From the NCBI RefSeq assembly GCF_026651875.1, contig NZ_CP104067.1, forward strand, positions 4,206,501 through 4,270,500: a stretch of DNA of 64,000 nucleotides. Reading direction: 5' to 3'. The notes below the pieces were generated by a model, which had not been told where the DNA came from, searched no databases, and was given only the letters and a program-made list of their open reading frames with translations. This DNA is from Alicyclobacillus fastidiosus (lineage in GTDB: Bacteria; Bacillota; Bacilli; Alicyclobacillales; Alicyclobacillaceae). The translations under genes were made by a program, and so were the position numbers. Shown here in pieces: positions 9,339-18,680 of the stretch (position 1 is its first letter; every line of letters begins with the position of its first letter).

Positions 9339-9728
9339 TCAGTACACGAACGTTCTCTTAACTCGTTTGGAACGAAGCAAGTAGGCCGCGATGACCGGAA
9401 TTTCAAGGAACCCAAAGACGGTTGGTGTCGTAGGCTTGTGATACATGATGTCTATATACAGCAACATAAAAGCGTAGATTTGATAGAACAACATCCAATT
9501 GACCCACGCTTTTTTCCGTTTTCGGAACATATTTAGAAGTACAATCGAAATCGGAAAAACGATCACAGCATCAATGAAATACACCAAGTGATCTAAACGA
9601 TGCGTATGAAACTGGAACCCATCACTGAGGATTATCAGCCCATAAACGAGTGGTGCCATCCATGAGGTAATTGCAAACAAAATGAGCCATCCTCGAATCG
9701 GTTCGTATTGCGGTTTTTCTTTCCGCAT
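9339..9728 (-). CDS. DUF2569-type small membrane protein
   Basis: A 129-aa protein from ATG 9728 (a GTG at 9740 is also possible). It has IRGWLILFAITSW near the N-terminus and four hydrophobic helices, the pattern of DUF2569 proteins. No function is established for the family. It stands alone between a ligase fragment and a transposase remnant. Confidence 0.65.
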   Translation of the reverse strand: MRKEKPQYEPIRGWLILFAITSWMAPLVYGLIILSDGFQFHTHRLDHLVYFIDAVIVFPISIVLLNMFRKRKKAWVNWMLFYQIYAFMLLYIDIMYHKPTTPTVFGFLEIPVIAAYLLRSKRVKRTFVY

Positions 9729-9902
9729 ATTTACTACCACTACCCTATGTCATGCGTTATGCAGTTGCTGTATGAATTTGTTTTTCATGCGCATTGAAAA
9801 TTTCATGAAAACACCGAAAAGTACTTGACTTTTGCGAAACACCCACAGAATCGCCGAGAAGGCATCTAACTGCCTATCTCTCAGCGATGTGGGTGAGAAT
9901 TA

Positions 9903-10200
9903 TGACTGTTTTATGTAAACCGGAATTTAAGGAGCTCTCTAATTTTAGTAATGTCGGTGGTGCCCCTGTTCTGCGTGCACTGTGGGATCGGTTTGACTTT
10001 TCTCTTCTTTTGTCTCAATGAGGTATCTTCAAGGTTCGTGGCGTGGCCACATGGATTCTCGCCTTTGTCTATGTCGTTGGACTCATTCATCGCTGTCAAT
10101 CCGTCAATTCGCTCGCTTCATTCTTCAACAAAGACAGCTTGCTGCAGCGTATGACAGGCATCCAAAAAGTTAGCCAATCAGCCTTGAGCCACGGATGCAA
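9903..10200 (+). pseudogene. Transposase N-terminal remnant
   Basis: After ATG 9903 the frame reads KPEFKELSNFSNVGG and LRALWDRFDFSLLLSQ, then a TGA. The next frame gives RGVATWILAFVYVVGLIHR and SVNSLASFFNKDSLLQRM. This resembles the N-terminus of IS4-type DDE transposases. The catalytic part is absent. An imperfect hairpin (about 9840-9896) lies directly upstream, probably the IS leader. Confidence 0.6.
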
Positions 10201-10399
10201 CGGTCAAATCACATTCGCGGCAGACCCAGTCCGGTATAGTGAACGGGCCTTGTCGGCCCGTGATGCGGTATACCACAATTTTCAAACTATCACCTCCAAT
10301 GGGCATCAGAGTCTGCATTGAGGCTCAGGCCCTAACGCGGCGCCGAACTAGGGCCGCTCCCACCGACTAGGCTGAGCATCTTCAGGCATCCCCTCGGCT

Positions 10400-10684
10400 C
10401 TAGTCCGCGGTTACCTGTACGCCGCGCCAGAAAGCAACACGCCCCCGGATGGTTTGGGCCGCCTCTGTAGGATCGGGATAGTACCAGACTGCATCGCGAT
10501 TCCGCCGTCCGCTGACAACTAAATCATAATAGTTTGCCGTGCCCTTCCAGGGGCACACGCTATGTGTCTCGCTGGGCAACAAATAGTCTTGGTTAACCGA
10601 TTCCAGCGGAAAATAGTGGTTCCCTTCCACCACCACCGTATTGCTGCTATCGGCTATGACTGCACCGTTCCAAATCGCTTTCAT
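10400..10684 (-). CDS. DUF427-family protein
   Basis: A 94-aa protein starting after GGAGAG. The core (NHYFPLESVNQDYLLPSETH, then CPWKGTANYYDLVV, then AWYYPDPTEAAQTI with GRVAFWRGVQV) is the DUF427 fold, a small all-beta domain of unknown function common in soil bacteria. The cysteine-proline-tryptophan-lysine motif is intact and the length is normal. Confidence 0.85.
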   Translation of the reverse strand: MKAIWNGAVIADSSNTVVVEGNHYFPLESVNQDYLLPSETHSVCPWKGTANYYDLVVSGRRNRDAVWYYPDPTEAAQTIRGRVAFWRGVQVTAD

Positions 10685-10929
10685 TGCATCCCATCTCTCC
10701 GTTGCAACCGTGGTTTGAGTTCGTTGTTAACCGCAGGCGTGCTTTGGCTTTATCGTGATGCCGCCGTCTAAAGCGTAAACCCTTCCCTATTCCTAATCTG
10801 TAACGCAGTTCACAAAGCGGCGATCGTTTGACTAGTCGTGCCGGCACGCCTCGAGTTCGTTGCAGCACTTGACGATGACACACCCAAACGCATAACTAAA
10901 GTTACGGGTTTCAGACACCGAAGGACTGT

Positions 10930-11340
10930 TCGAGTTTACAAGGGAGGTACCAGAATGGCATCTCTTTATCCTTTTCCGACAGCGCTATGGACTGCCGTGA
11001 CTCGAACATTTGGCGGAGGCCCACCGCGAGTGGAAAACATTTCTTGAACGGCATTGCCAAGTGGTTATCACCACGTTGTTGCCAAACGATCAACCGAAAA
11101 GCTTTCTCCAGGAGCAGGATCTGCCGTATCCCGTCCTAGGGGATCCATTCCGATCGGTGTATCGAGAGTCTTGAAGTTCAATTGGAAGGTGAGGAGGCGA
11201 GGAGCTGCGCTCCAGAGTCCGCAACCGGGTGAGGACATGTTGCAACTGGGGCGGAGACTTTTTGGTCGACAATCACGGCCGAATACGGCAGGCATATTAC
11301 AGTGAGATGCCCGGCGACAGGCCAAAGTGGTCAAGGCCGG
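10930..11340 (+). pseudogene. Peroxiredoxin-like (AhpC/TSA) remnant
   Basis: Successive frames read FEFTREVPEWHLFILF and RQRYGLP, then after a TGA LEHLAEAHREWKTFLERHCQ, TTLLPNDQPKSFLQEQDL and PYPVLGDPFRSVYRE. A shifted frame then gives GGDFLVDNHGRIRQAYYSE. The order and wording fit a peroxiredoxin-like redoxin family protein (strand, helix, YPVLGDP, then FLVDxxGRI). At least two frameshifts or stops are needed. The N-terminal redox centre is not seen. The identification rests on pattern memory only. Confidence 0.45.
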
Positions 11341-11398
11341 GTTCGTCGGAACCAGGTGAATCCACCATGGCGTTTTGTGACCCGTAAGCAATTTATAC

Positions 11399-12135
11399 TT
11401 AGGGTACAGAAAACGTTCTCACAGCAATATGGCTGACCCAGCCATCGTAATCGACCAAGATGAGTTTGGCCACGTATTGCTTCACCAGATCGAGGGGAGG
11501 AGGTTCAGCGGGGCCCACGGAGTACGATGCGTCTTGGTCTTGGGGTAGCACCAGAAGGTCTCCCGCGTGTATATAGCAACGTGTGTATTCTTACCAGTCT
11601 CATCTTCGACGGCGAGAAAGTAAATCATCGGGTCATGCGTTTCGGCACGCGGCCACGCGAAGAGGACGTTTCGAGGCGTCGTCGCTTCTATTTCGAGAAG
11701 TGTGGAATCGTAGATGGTAGCCGGCTTCACTGTAATTGCCGGTGAGGACAGGCGTCTTCCATTTGCAGTCACGCCCACCATTTTGTAGCGCATTCCATTT
11801 TGGGCGCGCGGCAATGAAAGGCGCGACACAACGGATCCCGAGAAGTTTTCCATAGTGTTGGATGTCTCGTGGACCCACTGCCTTCCCTCGCGTAACAGCA
11901 CCTCGTGATTCCGATGACCCGTTTTCGGAGTGTATATGATTGCGACGCTGTTGTCCTCATTGCGCAATCCGCAGGCGATAATCTCATTGTTACCGTATAC
12001 TCGAACGATAGGGCGCGCGATAAAACCAGCGTACCGGGTCATCCAGCGCATGTTCCACACCATAACGCGCATGAAGAAATGGTGCCTGCCGTCGTTCGTC
12101 ATTTCTAAGGTATCCATGCTGTAATCTCTCCCCAA
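11399..12135 (-). pseudogene. Unrecognised protein, probably frameshifted
   Basis: The frame from 12135 encodes 217 residues of an unrecognised, beta-rich-looking protein (YKMVGVTANGRRLSSPAITV). It becomes unnatural after about 11585. A two-base shift there opens a better frame, IHAGDLLVLPQDQDASYSVG then LVKQYVAKLILVDYDGWVSH, ending at 11399. I therefore read it as one gene of about 245 codons with a frameshift. No signal peptide or known motif was seen. Confidence 0.45.
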
Positions 12136-12356
12136 CGTGGCGCGGAATTACGACGTTCTCTCAAAATACTAGCCGAAGCGGTGTTCCGTCTTAGTGTCGA
12201 ATTCTTCTCCAAAACTCATTCCTGAGCAAACAAGAACCTCATGCGGCGGTAAACGAAAATCTCCGATGTCAAGCGGTTGCCGTGCCCGATAAGACTACAT
12301 CGGACAGGACCTCAGCGGCAAGGAGTCGGCTAACATATTTCACCGTCACCTTCAAA

Positions 12357-12400
12357 GGCAAACGCCGACCAGTGTTAATCGACTCCGGTCGGCGTTTGCC
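12357..12400. terminator. GC-rich hairpin, first of two similar copies
   Basis: A perfect 14-bp stem (GGCAAACGCCGACC with its complement) around a 16-base loop. A related hairpin lies at 12,732-12,767 on the other side of an Rpn-type remnant. No clear U tract follows, so a role as an element end is as likely as termination. Confidence 0.45.
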
Positions 12401-12465
12401 GTGGATTGCCGTTGACTTGCTGCAGTGTTTCGGTTGATCGTCGATTTACTCTACGACGAATTCGT

Positions 12466-12690
12466 TTAGTTTAGCTTGCGACGGATCTCATCCGCTTCTT
12501 ACTCTGACAGACGCGTCAGATCTATGACATCGGACAGCGAAGCACCTTTTCGGAACATTTTTTCTGCAATTTCAATGGCTTTATCATGCTTCCCTTCTCG
12601 TCTAGCCTCTTGTTCAATTTCGCGAACCACATCGGTCATTTTTATCGTCTCATTTAGACGTTGTTCCTACTTCTCGTCAACATTCTACCA
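12466..12690 (-). pseudogene. Rpn/PDDEXK_2-type transposon protein, C-terminal remnant
   Basis: The minus strand reads MTDVVREIEQEARREGKHDK, then IEIAEKMFRKGASLSDVIDL and TRLSE, a stop, and EADEIRRKLN. This charged helical tail followed by a short helix repeat is characteristic of the Rpn (YhgA-like) recombination-promoting nuclease family. The nuclease domain is missing and stops interrupt both ends. Confidence 0.6.
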
Positions 12691-12731
12691 GTTTTGCCGT
12701 GCCAAATTCCCACTCGCACCTTCTAACGAGC

Positions 12732-12767
12732 AACGCCGATCAGGGACAAGTGACTCTGGTCGGCGTT
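12732..12767. terminator. GC-rich hairpin, second of two similar copies
   Basis: A 12-bp stem (AACGCCGATCAG with CTGGTCGGCGTT, one wobble) that resembles the hairpin at 12,357-12,400. The pair brackets the Rpn remnant. Confidence 0.4.
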
Positions 12768-13011
12768 CAATTGCGCTTCACTAGTGCTGTTGTTTGAAAA
12801 GCACCAATCATTTACATGGGTACAATCGGTACAAACTGATTTAGTTAGTACTACAGCGAAAGTTTTTAACTAAGTGTAGGTCTGCTAAGCAAAAAGCTTC
12901 AAGCATAAGCACACCAAAGCTGCAAACTTATGCTTAAAGTCTTAAGTCATACCTGCATCCTAGCTGCCTCGGAATGTGGGTGGCAGACGTCTAAAAAGTT
13001 TGTATATACTG

Positions 13012-13488
13012 CTACATGAGGTTTTGCTTATCATTGTTCCTCTGCCATGTGGGTACCGACGATAGATTTTCTGGAACGTGGTCAAACAGCTGAGCAGTCA
13101 ACATAAACGCAACTTTGCCGTCCTCCTCGGAAGATCTCGCTCCAACGAATTTTACGCTTGGAGAGAATCCCATTGTAAGGCTCCATTTAAAGACCTCTTT
13201 AAGAAACGTACTCTCCCCGCCTAGAACATGTTCAAAATTCAACTCAGGAATACATAAAACAAGATCATCTTGCACAATCTTAAGTTCCAACCTCGAGTTA
13301 TCAAAATTACAATACACCAAAGATTTAAAATCCTCGTATGACACTTGCCAATCAAATGGGATTCCATTTCGAACAAAATCCCAGGCCTCAGCTTCAACCA
13401 TCAATTCGATAATTTCTGAATGACGGTAGATCAACTCGGAAAACTTATTGGCTGCCTGCAAAGCCATCTCTTCACTGTATTTCTTCAT
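13012..13488 (-). CDS. Hypothetical protein, 158 aa
   Basis: An unrecognised soluble protein, preceded by GGAGG seven bases before ATG. The N-terminus is helical (MKKYSEEMALQAANKFSEL), the middle is beta-rich, and WKxSLTMGFSPS-type residues occur near the C-terminus. No membrane segment or known motif is visible. Its upstream neighbour on the same strand was separated from it by the IS4 insertion at 13,527-15,042, so the two were once about 30 bases apart. Confidence 0.65.
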   Translation of the reverse strand: MKKYSEEMALQAANKFSELIYRHSEIIELMVEAEAWDFVRNGIPFDWQVSYEDFKSLVYCNFDNSRLELKIVQDDLVLCIPELNFEHVLGGESTFLKEVFKWSLTMGFSPSVKFVGARSSEEDGKVAFMLTAQLFDHVPENLSSVPTWQRNNDKQNLM

Positions 13489-13526
13489 AATTGTACCTCC
13501 GATAGTGAAATTGAAATTTACTTTAA

Positions 13527-15042
13527 CTCAACTTTCGCAGGCCAAAACAGGGAGATATGCCTTGATATAGCTGGGTAAACCGTCGATCCACCGCTGTAGT
13601 TGACTGCGAATCAGTTTCGAGAGTCGTTTGCCTGCCTTCTTGGAAACATCATTTACAAGTTCAACCAATTGGCTCAATGCGATGGCCCAGTCCAGTTCGC
13701 TCACTTCGTCGCAGAGCATTAGAAATAGATTCCCCAATGTACGGTTGTCCGTGCTCTGGCGGTGCTGCCAAGCTAACAGAATATACCGTGAAAAGACAAT
13801 CGTCGTGTGGCTGATGAGCATGTCATAGGAACGTCCTTGAAACTCTTTCTGCAGACGCAGTAATGATTTTGTGCATTTGAAGAACACTTCAATGTCCCAT
13901 CGAATGCCGTAAATCTGTACGATTTTCTCGACCGTCAGCGTCGTATCTGTAGACAGGATAGCCAGCCATTCCTTCTTGTTGGTTCGGTGACGAACGAACA
14001 CCATTTTGATCGGGATGCCTGGGCGCAGTTGAGTATGTATGGACCTTAAGATTCCTTTCTTCGTACTTTGAACGGGCGTAGCAGCGTAGTACAGCTCTTG
14101 CAAGGACAGGCACCGTCCGTCGAGTAAATATCGTTTGTTGTCCGCCTTGACCATTCCGATGACGTCCAGTCCCCTATCCAGCACGGCTTGAATCAACGGA
14201 GCGTGCGTGAACCAACTGTCCATCAATACGTACGAGGCATTCATTCCAGCAGACAGAGCACGGTCAATCATGGCAGGGATGATATCTGGGGCCGGGAGAA
14301 GTGATTCCATTCTGCGTTTGTATCCGTGAGTGCGTTTATCAATCGATTGACCCAAGCCTTGAATCTGCGACTTGACGGAACTGAGGAGAGAAAAGTCCAC
14401 TGGGACGAATGTATGACCGTCAGACCAGCCTAACGTCAACATACGAAATCCCTTGTAGTAGCAATTCCGTGCATGGTCTTTGAATCGAGCCAAGAGTTCC
14501 ACGCACTTACTCCTGTTCCGCTCATACATGGAGTCATCGACAACGAATACGCTGACACGCTTGTCAGATGTTAACGAACTGGTTTTGTTCACGGCCTCCA
14601 CACTGAGCAATAGGAGAAAGCGTCGCCATGCAAATCCGGCATGATTGAGAAAACGGTACACAGCATCCTTGCCAGGATATGATTCTGACTTTGCGCTATC
14701 AAGAAATTGAAACCAGTTTCGATGATGGAAGATGAGCACAAACACAAGCTGGAATAGGTAGGAACACGCAACCCCAAACCTCTTGGTGATGCCAGCATTA
14801 CGCAGATGCTTAAGGACCTTTAGTTCTTGAAAGGCAGGACGAATTTCGACAGGCAATTGATTGTTGTTTTCCGTCTCATAACCTATCATATAGGAGAGCA
14901 CCTCTTCCGGTATGGTAGTGTTTGGTCGCATTTACTATACCAAAGGAAGTGGTGCTTTTGATTTGTCAACGCTAATATTCTAATCCGTTCAAGTCTTTAC
15001 GCCACAAGGGCTAGCTACACATTTCACTCTGCGAAAGTTGAG
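13527..15042 (-). mobile_element. IS4-family insertion sequence with 7-bp target duplication
   Basis: Terminal inverted repeats are CTCAACTTTCGCAG (13,527-13,540) and its complement (15,029-15,042). They are flanked by the direct repeat ACTTTAA at 13,520-13,526 and 15,043-15,049. The 1516-bp size and single transposase gene are standard. The intact duplication shows a simple, probably recent insertion. Confidence 0.92.
13528..14931 (-). CDS. IS4-family transposase
   Basis: A 467-aa DDE transposase. The first aspartate lies in VFVVDDSMYERNRSK and the second in YVLMDSWFTHAPLI. The family signature Y-(2)-R-(3)-E-(6)-K is perfect in YGIRWDIEVFFKCTK. The reading frame and all catalytic residues are intact, so it is presumably active. 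The stop codon lies inside the left inverted repeat. Confidence 0.93.
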   Translation of the reverse strand: MRPNTTIPEEVLSYMIGYETENNNQLPVEIRPAFQELKVLKHLRNAGITKRFGVACSYLFQLVFVLIFHHRNWFQFLDSAKSESYPGKDAVYRFLNHAGFAWRRFLLLLSVEAVNKTSSLTSDKRVSVFVVDDSMYERNRSKCVELLARFKDHARNCYYKGFRMLTLGWSDGHTFVPVDFSLLSSVKSQIQGLGQSIDKRTHGYKRRMESLLPAPDIIPAMIDRALSAGMNASYVLMDSWFTHAPLIQAVLDRGLDVIGMVKADNKRYLLDGRCLSLQELYYAATPVQSTKKGILRSIHTQLRPGIPIKMVFVRHRTNKKEWLAILSTDTTLTVEKIVQIYGIRWDIEVFFKCTKSLLRLQKEFQGRSYDMLISHTTIVFSRYILLAWQHRQSTDNRTLGNLFLMLCDEVSELDWAIALSQLVELVNDVSKKAGKRLSKLIRSQLQRWIDGLPSYIKAYLPVLACES

Positions 15043-15286
15043 ACTTTAACTTTTTCAAGGTCCAGTTAATTTCTTGTCTCTTATCTAGCATATGCACTGG
15101 TCGTAATAGCATCAAGGATGCTGGGGAACAGTAAAAATGAAAAACGTCAAGTAGATCCATTAAAAAACTTTTGGTTAGGTTGAGTTTTCTTCTTTGGACT
15201 GACATTAACGGATATTTTATTGGAAGGTGTGGAGTGTGGGGGCAAATGTTGCGAAGGCACGTTTCTAAAGAATCAATGTATAACAT
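15011..15286 (-). CDS. Small hypothetical protein with IS-altered C-terminus
   Basis: The frame encodes 91 residues, of which the last ten come from the IS4 end. If the element and one target repeat are removed, the frame stops (TAA) straight after TLKKLK, giving 81 residues and leaving about 20 bases to the ribosome site of the 158-aa gene. That suggests a former two-gene unit. No family recognised; the ribosome site is weak, so the gene itself is uncertain. Confidence 0.35.
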   Translation of the reverse strand: MLYIDSLETCLRNICPHTPHLPIKYPLMSVQRRKLNLTKSFLMDLLDVFHFYCSPASLMLLRPVHMLDKRQEINWTLKKLKSQLSQSEMCS

Positions 15287-15302
15287 GTTGTGATACGATT
15301 AA

Positions 15303-15340
15303 CTGAGCGGTAGAATTCTTGAACGAATCCTACCGCTCAG
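15303..15340. terminator. Intergenic hairpin
   Basis: An 11-bp perfect stem (CTGAGCGGTAG with its complement) around a 16-base loop between two minus-strand genes. There is no long U tract on either side, so termination is plausible but not certain. Confidence 0.4.
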
Positions 15341-15458
15341 GTTCGAGACGTGGAACTGCCCTACGCCAAATTCTTGAAGTAACTCTGTAAACTGCTATAA
15401 GCCAAATGCATAATGCATCCCGTCAAAAAAGCCCCATGCATAACCACGGCAATGTAAT

Positions 15459-15695
15459 TCACGCACTAATTGTTGTGCGCCCCCCCTCTAACCACTGCCT
15501 AGTCCGCTCAGCCTCTTCTTTTGGCAACATTTCAAGATAGAGGTCCAGTTCCTGAAGCACAGTTTGAATGGCGTGTTCTATGTCGCTATTCAATGTCTCC
15601 GATGTACTCCGTTCCCGATGAGCATATTCGCGATTTGCGATCTTTCGCATGATCGGATCAAGACCAGTGTATTGTTTCAGTTCACCGGCTGACAA
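15459..15695 (-). CDS. Small hypothetical protein, 78 aa
   Basis: A charged helical protein (GELKQYTGLDPIMRKIANRE, SDIEHAIQTVLQELDLYLEM). TTG 15695 is preferred as start because GGAGG lies eight bases before it; the ATG at 15710 is itself part of that ribosome site. An 18-bp perfect palindrome lies 35 bases upstream. Function unknown. Confidence 0.55.
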   Translation of the reverse strand: MSAGELKQYTGLDPIMRKIANREYAHRERSTSETLNSDIEHAIQTVLQELDLYLEMLPKEEAERTRQWLEGGRTTISA

Positions 15696-15729
15696 AGGCC
15701 ATTCCTCCATATCTATTAGTTAGTATTTG

Positions 15730-15747
15730 ATATCTATTAATAGATAT
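15730..15747. promoter_or_regulatory. Perfect 18-bp palindrome, candidate operator
   Basis: ATATCTATTAATAGATAT reads the same on both strands and sits just upstream of the 78-aa gene and close to an XRE regulator gene. It is a reasonable binding site for a dimeric repressor. No direct evidence links the two. Confidence 0.4.
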
Positions 15748-15829
15748 ACTATGGATATAAAGCTTTGTCGACCATTTAAAACAAAAGGTTCCTCACTGGA
15801 AAGTCAACCTGCTGAGGTGGGTCAACCAC

Positions 15830-16048
15830 TTAGTTCACATCGTCTTGTTGAGGGATATATTCGAACAAATCGCTCACTTGACAATCTAACGCTTGACACA
15901 AACGATCGATAGTGGCGAAATCAATCCTTTTCGCACGCTCATTGTAAAGCTCGCTTATTGTATTGGGCCGAAGCCCTGTTGCTTCGGCTAACCTTCTTTG
16001 AGACATCCTCTTCTCACCGAGAAGTCGAGATAAATGAATCCTAACCAC
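15830..16048 (-). CDS. XRE-family transcriptional regulator
   Basis: A 72-aa Cro/C1-type protein. The helix-turn-helix is clear (KRMSQRRLAEATGLRPNTIS), followed by LCQALDCQVSDLFEY. GTG 16048 is chosen because AAGGAG lies ten bases upstream. Small repressors of this type usually control adjacent mobile or toxin-type genes. It lies at the left edge of the Tn7-like module, transcribed away from it. Confidence 0.75.
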   Translation of the reverse strand: MVRIHLSRLLGEKRMSQRRLAEATGLRPNTISELYNERAKRIDFATIDRLCQALDCQVSDLFEYIPQQDDVN

Positions 16049-16692
16049 GTTTATGTAACTCCTTACAGATACATAATATCTATATACAGATTCATATATG
16101 TTAAAACTCATTCCATTACCAAACGCATCTTGGTGTCTTAATAAGACATCGAATCGCACTTTACCGAGATTTGTCATCTTTATAGTATCACTACAAACAC
16201 CTTAAAATCTGATCATTTTCGGAAAAACCATTATCAGTGTAGCGAAAATGCATCCGTATTTAAACCTACTCCCCATGCAGACATTATGAGACGAAAGACG
16301 CGAGTTTTTTAAAGTATTTTCTTGACAAAAATCATATTAATAAAAATTGAGCATCAAGCAGTCATGAAACTGCGGTGATACACTTTAATTACCAAGATTT
16401 GAAACTATGAATGTAGGACAAAAAACAATTGGAGGGATATACAGTGCAAGTTCCGGACCATGACCCGAATTTCGGATCTCACACGACTTAATAATCAGAG
16501 CGCCAAAGACGTGATGGAAAATCTATGTAACACCAGATTCAATAACGTGCTCTGTCACTCGATAGTGGGAGTCACTTGCGCAAACTATGTCACCAAGTAT
16601 GACTTACGATCCATTAAAGATTGATAGGTGATTACTAGACAGAGTACGGTTTGGTAGCTAAACGACTAAAACAGGAAAGGAGCAAACGAGAA
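16049..16692. other. Noncoding stretch left of the Tn7-like module
   Basis: AT-rich DNA with no convincing gene. A TTGACA box at 16,322-16,327 followed by an A/T-rich stretch could be the promoter of the ATPase gene. A CCGAAAAT-type motif on the minus strand (16,211-16,228) resembles motifs right of the module at 26,805 and 26,860, and may be part of a transposon end. Confidence 0.3.
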
Positions 16693-17541
16693 ATGGCATT
16701 TGAGTCGTCGGAATTTCTGAACAGATTAGCTACTTTAGAGGGCATACATCCTCAACAGAAACGGCTGTTTGACCGAATTGATGCACTCCGATGGAATAAC
16801 AGCATCAACCAAAATTGGACTCAGAATATGGTACTTGTCGGTGAGTCCGGCGTTGGCAAGACCCACCTTATCAGAAAATACGTTTCTGACAGCAAGCTTG
16901 ATCACGCTGGCACAAAGGAGGGTTCTGTTCCCATATTATATTTACACTCACCACTTCCGTTCTCCTTACAAGCACTGTACCTCAGTATTAACGAATCACT
17001 CCATAACACAGTTCCGAAGACATCTCGTTTAAGTTTTCTAGATTTACAACGCGAAACCATTTCACTTCTTGCAGCCCGAGATGTCGCAATGATTATCTTA
17101 GACGATGCACACAACATTGGTATGTCCCGTAACGGGCCGATGTTTAAAGTAATGGATTCAATGAAACATTTGAGCGAGACCGCGAATGTAGCGCTTGTTC
17201 TAGTCGGTCTTGAGGAGATTCGAGGAATGGTAGAGGGCAATTGTCAGTATGCTCGAAGGTTTCCCGTGTTAGAACTGCATCGGTTTGAGCTTGATGAGGA
17301 TTTCGTAGAGTTTCTTCATTCTTTAGAGGAGCAGATATCTCCTCTCCCAGTCAATTTGAGTAACAAGAAGTTAGCGGGTGTGTTATACAGTTTGAGTGAA
17401 GGACTGATTGGAACCTTGATGCCCCTCATTCAATTGGCCCTACGTAAGATGAGCTTAGAGAACTCTTTTGAACGACTCACCCTCGATCATTTTGTACATA
17501 CCTTGTTAGATGCAAAGGAAGCGTTATGTATCAGACAATGA
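16693..17541 (+). CDS. TnsC/TniB-type AAA+ ATPase of Tn7-like module
   Basis: A 282-aa ATPase, started at ATG 16693 behind AAAGGAG. Walker A is GESGVGKTH and Walker B is AMIILDDAHNIG, with Asp-Asp in place of the usual Asp-Glu. The arginine-rich stretch YARRFPVLELHRF follows, as in TniB/TnsC. The family links target choice to the transposase and prevents reinsertion near an existing copy. It is about the size of TniB and smaller than Tn7 TnsC. It is the first of two such ATPases here and is followed by a truncated TnsB, so it may be a relic of a second element. The frame is intact. Confidence 0.82.
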   Translation: MAFESSEFLNRLATLEGIHPQQKRLFDRIDALRWNNSINQNWTQNMVLVGESGVGKTHLIRKYVSDSKLDHAGTKEGSVPILYLHSPLPFSLQALYLSINESLHNTVPKTSRLSFLDLQRETISLLAARDVAMIILDDAHNIGMSRNGPMFKVMDSMKHLSETANVALVLVGLEEIRGMVEGNCQYARRFPVLELHRFELDEDFVEFLHSLEEQISPLPVNLSNKKLAGVLYSLSEGLIGTLMPLIQLALRKMSLENSFERLTLDHFVHTLLDAKEALCIRQ

Positions 17542-17563
17542 TGAGGTGGTTGACGACTCCTAG

Positions 17564-18073
17564 TTGCATTCCCTGTTTGTAACCGTGAGATGTACTTACG
17601 TTCAGACACGGATAAGCCCTGGTTTTGTTTTTTGGATATTAGCATTGACCGAGGATCACTGTGACTTCAGGTACAGTGGGTTGTTAGATTATAGACCGAT
17701 AATTGAAGTAGACGGAGTGATAATCGTGGATAAGATCAAGCTTGAAACCATGTTTCGTAGTTTTCAAAACGAGATGAAGGTCGAAGGATTTTCAATTACT
17801 AAAGGATCTCTGCTGAAAGAGGTTAAACAGCTCTGCGAGGTTTTCTCGACAAGTTTAGGCACAGGAGATACAGAGCCAAACATGACACGGGAGCCAGAAC
17901 TTGTGCAATCAGATTCGACAAAACTCGACGTGGTACTTGTGGACGATGAAACCGGAAACCCCCTAGGGCGACCCTGGCTAACAATTTCTACGGACGTGTT
18001 CACAGGTCGCGTACTGGGATTCCATATCAGCCTTGAGCCACCTAGCCACATCGTTCTGAATCGATTCAGTTAG
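17564..18073 (+). pseudogene. Truncated TnsB/TniA-type transposase
   Basis: The C-terminal half reads QSDSTKLDVVLVDDETGNPL, then RPWLTISTDVFTGRVLGFHI and LEPPSH. This is the opening of the integrase-fold domain of TnsB-like proteins, with the first catalytic Asp region. It aligns well with the same region of the TnsA-TnsB fusion at 20,091. It ends soon after, so the second Asp and the Glu are absent. The N-terminal half (GLLDYRPIIEVDG ...) is not recognised and may be fused by deletion. Confidence 0.7.
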
Positions 18074-18211
18074 GGCTGTTTTAGTTCTACACGTCCACGG
18101 TGGTGGGTTAATAATGTTTCAGCCATCACCCTAGATTACTTAAGTTGGCCACCCGAACCCTAGATCATCAAGTATAGGCGAACGCCCCTATGGGTATCAG
18201 ACCATAGCTCA

Positions 18212-18439
18212 TCACTCGACGACTTCAGAATCTATGGAGTCGTCGTTGATATGTTCAATTACATCCTCTACTTGGCACTGCAAATATGTACATATCTTAT
18301 CCAAAACCTCCATCGAAACATATTCATCTCTTCCAATTTTGGCCAACGTTGCTGATGAGATACCAATGGCTTCTTTTAGATCAATCTTCACCATGTGTTT
18401 ACGGTGCAAGGTAGCAACTAAGGGGCCATAACTAAACAC
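18212..18439 (-). CDS. XRE-family regulator inside the Tn7-like module
   Basis: A 75-aa protein of the small Cro/C1 type: KIDLKEAIGISSATLAKIGR, then VLDKICTYLQCQVEDVIEHI. GTG 18439 follows GGAGGA by six bases and matches the usual start of this family better than the upstream codons. It is transcribed opposite to the transposition genes and could repress them or cargo. Confidence 0.75.
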   Translation of the reverse strand: MFSYGPLVATLHRKHMVKIDLKEAIGISSATLAKIGRDEYVSMEVLDKICTYLQCQVEDVIEHINDDSIDSEVVE

Positions 18440-18680
18440 GCTCATTCCTCCAAAGTCCACTTTTTCTCTATATTAAAACAAAATCTTTATCTATTAAAAG
18501 CAAATATTTAATACTACAGCTTCCATTACGAAACAAATCTACAGTGGAGGTATGCATGTTTAGCTTTATGAACATATTGTTTGCATATGTGAACCTATAC
18601 AAGGTTCAGTTATATGGGTATAACAAGTCAATTGCTAAAGATTGAACTTTGAAGTACATCAAGGTATGCGAGGGATTTTA

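Noticed and set aside
9840..9896. An imperfect hairpin read as a riboswitch
   Set aside because: It directly precedes a transposase remnant and matches no riboswitch pattern I know; more likely an IS leader structure.
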